Of a stretch of 8,041 bases of DNA, positions 7,517 through 8,041 are shown piece after piece. The position numbers were made by a program, and so were the translations under genes. The notes under the pieces are model-generated. The model was not told the DNA's origin. It ran no database searches and was given only the letters and a program-made list of their open reading frames with translations. The DNA comes from Spirochaetia bacterium UBA5550 (GTDB lineage Bacteria > Spirochaetota > UBA4802 > UBA5550): NCBI GenBank assembly GCA_002425885.1, contig DINC01000241.1, positions 1-8,041 on the forward strand, read 5' to 3'. Position 1 is the stretch's first letter; each line of letters opens with the position of its first letter.

Positions 7517-7930
7517 ATGGGTAAATGTACACCTGAATCTCTTCTGGAGGGGAGAAATATCAAGATCACCAGACAGCGTCAGATTGTACTGGGAGCGATT
7601 ATTGACACAGGGAAACCCTTTTCCGCTTCCGATCTTCATGAAAGTCTGGGTAATGAAATGGATCTTGCAACTATTTACCGTAACCTGGAGATGCTTTGCG
7701 GAGAGGGTATTATACGGCAGGTGATGAATGAAAAGGAGAGGCAGTATTATGAGCTGGCATGTATACATAATCCTGAACATCCTCATTTCTACTGCAACAT
7801 CTGCGGGAAGATATACTGCATGAAGCAGGATAAACCTATGCGTTTAAAAAAAAGGCTCCCCGGTGACTTCACCGTGGAACAGACAGTTCTTCAGTACAGG
7901 GGGATCTGTCCTGATTGCAGTAAAGAGTAA
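7517..7930 (+). CDS. Fur-family metalloregulator, probably Zur-like
   Basis: A 137-residue repressor of normal family length. Residues about 15-75 form the winged helix: ITRQRQIVL, then SASDLHESL, and the recognition helix DLATIYRNLEMLCGEGII (49-66), close to the Fur consensus. The metal domain has H88-x-H90-x-x-C93-x-x-C96-G and a C-terminal C131-x-x-C134, so the structural Cys4 zinc site is complete. H84, H88 and H90 are candidate regulatory ligands. Sequence alone cannot separate Zur, Fur and PerR; the neighbouring permease pair with a Cys/His loop favours zinc. It starts 8 bp after the YcgQ-like gene and is co-transcribed. Three matching Fur-type operators around the operon, one overlapping its own stop codon, suggest autoregulation and control of the next gene. 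Confidence 0.9.
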   Translation: MGKCTPESLLEGRNIKITRQRQIVLGAIIDTGKPFSASDLHESLGNEMDLATIYRNLEMLCGEGIIRQVMNEKERQYYELACIHNPEHPHFYCNICGKIYCMKQDKPMRLKKRLPGDFTVEQTVLQYRGICPDCSKE

Positions 7931-7949
7931 ATGCGAATAATTTGCAGAT
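7929..7949 (+). promoter_or_regulatory. Fur/Zur-type operator 2, overlapping the regulator's stop codon
   Basis: The core TGCGAATAATTTGCA (7932-7946) is the most symmetric of the three boxes: its two 7-nt halves differ at one position. It begins within the TAA (7928-7930) of the Fur-family gene, 14 bp upstream of the TTGACA at 7963. Its centre is 60 bp from that of operator 3. Confidence 0.65.
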
Positions 7950-7962
7950 AAATTTTAAAAAC

Positions 7963-7991
7963 TTGACAATCATCACGTGTGTTAATTTAAA
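7963..7991 (+). promoter_or_regulatory. Sigma70-type promoter of the gene at 8031
   Basis: TTGACA (7963-7968), a 17-bp spacer and TTTAAA (7986-7991, 4 of 6 matches) form a promoter. The -10 lies inside the left arm of the palindrome at 7981-8017 and overlaps operator 3, the arrangement expected for repression. TTAAAT at an 18-bp spacing is an alternative -10. Confidence 0.5.
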
Positions 7992-8017
7992 TGCAAACGA
8001 TTCGCATTTAAATTAAC
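7981..8017 (+). promoter_or_regulatory. 37-bp extended palindrome containing Fur/Zur-type operator 3
   Basis: Fourteen-nt arms (GTTAATTTAAATGC and its exact reverse complement) flank the 9-nt centre AAACGATTC. The inner 21 bp (7989-8009) are the third operator, with core TGCAAACGATTCGCA (7992-8006). The symmetry goes 8 bp beyond the operator on both sides, which the other two copies lack. It could bind two dimers, or fold in RNA if transcription starts upstream of it. Confidence 0.75.
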
Positions 8018-8018
8018 T

Positions 8019-8023
8019 GGAGG
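8019..8023 (+). promoter_or_regulatory. Strong ribosome binding site for the gene at 8031
   Basis: GGAGG lies 7 nt before the ATG at 8031, directly after the palindrome. It supports a real gene start at the window edge. Confidence 0.7.
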
Positions 8024-8030
8024 ATTTTAA

Positions 8031-8041
8031 ATGAAAAAGGT
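8031..8041 (+). CDS. Start of a gene under Fur/Zur-type control, partial
   Basis: ATG AAA AAG and two further bases are visible, giving MKK and an incomplete codon. The Lys-Lys start is common for exported proteins. The perfect ribosome binding site, promoter and operator upstream show that it is a real and probably metal-repressed gene. A metal-binding lipoprotein or transporter component would fit, but no sequence remains to test this. Confidence 0.6.

Noticed and set aside
7241..7786. 181-codon open frame on the minus strand
   Set aside because: It runs antisense across the end of the YcgQ-like gene and most of the Fur-family gene, both well supported by family motifs; its translation has no recognisable domain.
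1..8041. CRISPR arrays, tRNA or rRNA genes, insertion sequences
   Set aside because: No direct-repeat arrays, RNA gene signatures, transposase motifs or terminal inverted repeats were seen; the window is almost fully coding.

Overview
The window comes from a diderm (Gram-negative-type) bacterium: it encodes signal peptides, a lipoprotein, an outer-membrane beta-barrel and a TonB-dependent receptor that ends in the usual aromatic residue. Translation starts have recognisable Shine-Dalgarno sequences and two intergenic regions carry TTGACA hexamers, which argues against a typical member of Bacteroidota even though two proteins carry carboxypeptidase-regulatory-like modules common there. The DNA is moderately AT-rich by eye. 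I cannot assign a phylum from the sequence alone; a spirochaete-like or other less-studied diderm lineage would fit.

Layout. Positions 1-37 hold the first 12 codons of a divergent minus-strand gene, followed by a 151-bp divergent intergenic region. Positions 189-5690 are an envelope gene cluster on the plus strand. It contains a small beta-barrel protein, a lipoprotein with a TonB C-terminal-like domain, a TonB-dependent receptor, and a large secreted or periplasmic protein with TPR-like, PD40 beta-propeller, carboxypeptidase-regulatory-like and CsgG-like regions. The last three overlap by 4 and 10 bp, so they look translationally coupled and probably act together at the outer membrane. Their substrate is unknown.

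After a weak terminator-like hairpin and a TTGACA hexamer, positions 5770-7930 form a second operon: a DUF318 (YraQ/YcgR-type) permease with a Cys/His-rich cytoplasmic loop, its usual partner of the YcgQ (TIGR03943/DUF1980) family, and a Fur-family repressor. At 8031 a further gene begins with a strong ribosome binding site and runs off the window.

The clearest regulatory signal is a set of three matching 21-bp Fur-type operators with core TGCRAAY-N-RTTYGCA (one copy deviates at one position). They lie before the permease operon (5733-5753), across the stop codon of the Fur-family gene (7929-7949), and before the next gene (7989-8009, inside a 37-bp near-perfect palindrome). This suggests a self-regulated metal regulon, most likely zinc, although the metal is inferred. 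No such operator was seen in front of the envelope cluster, so the two halves of the window are probably regulated separately.
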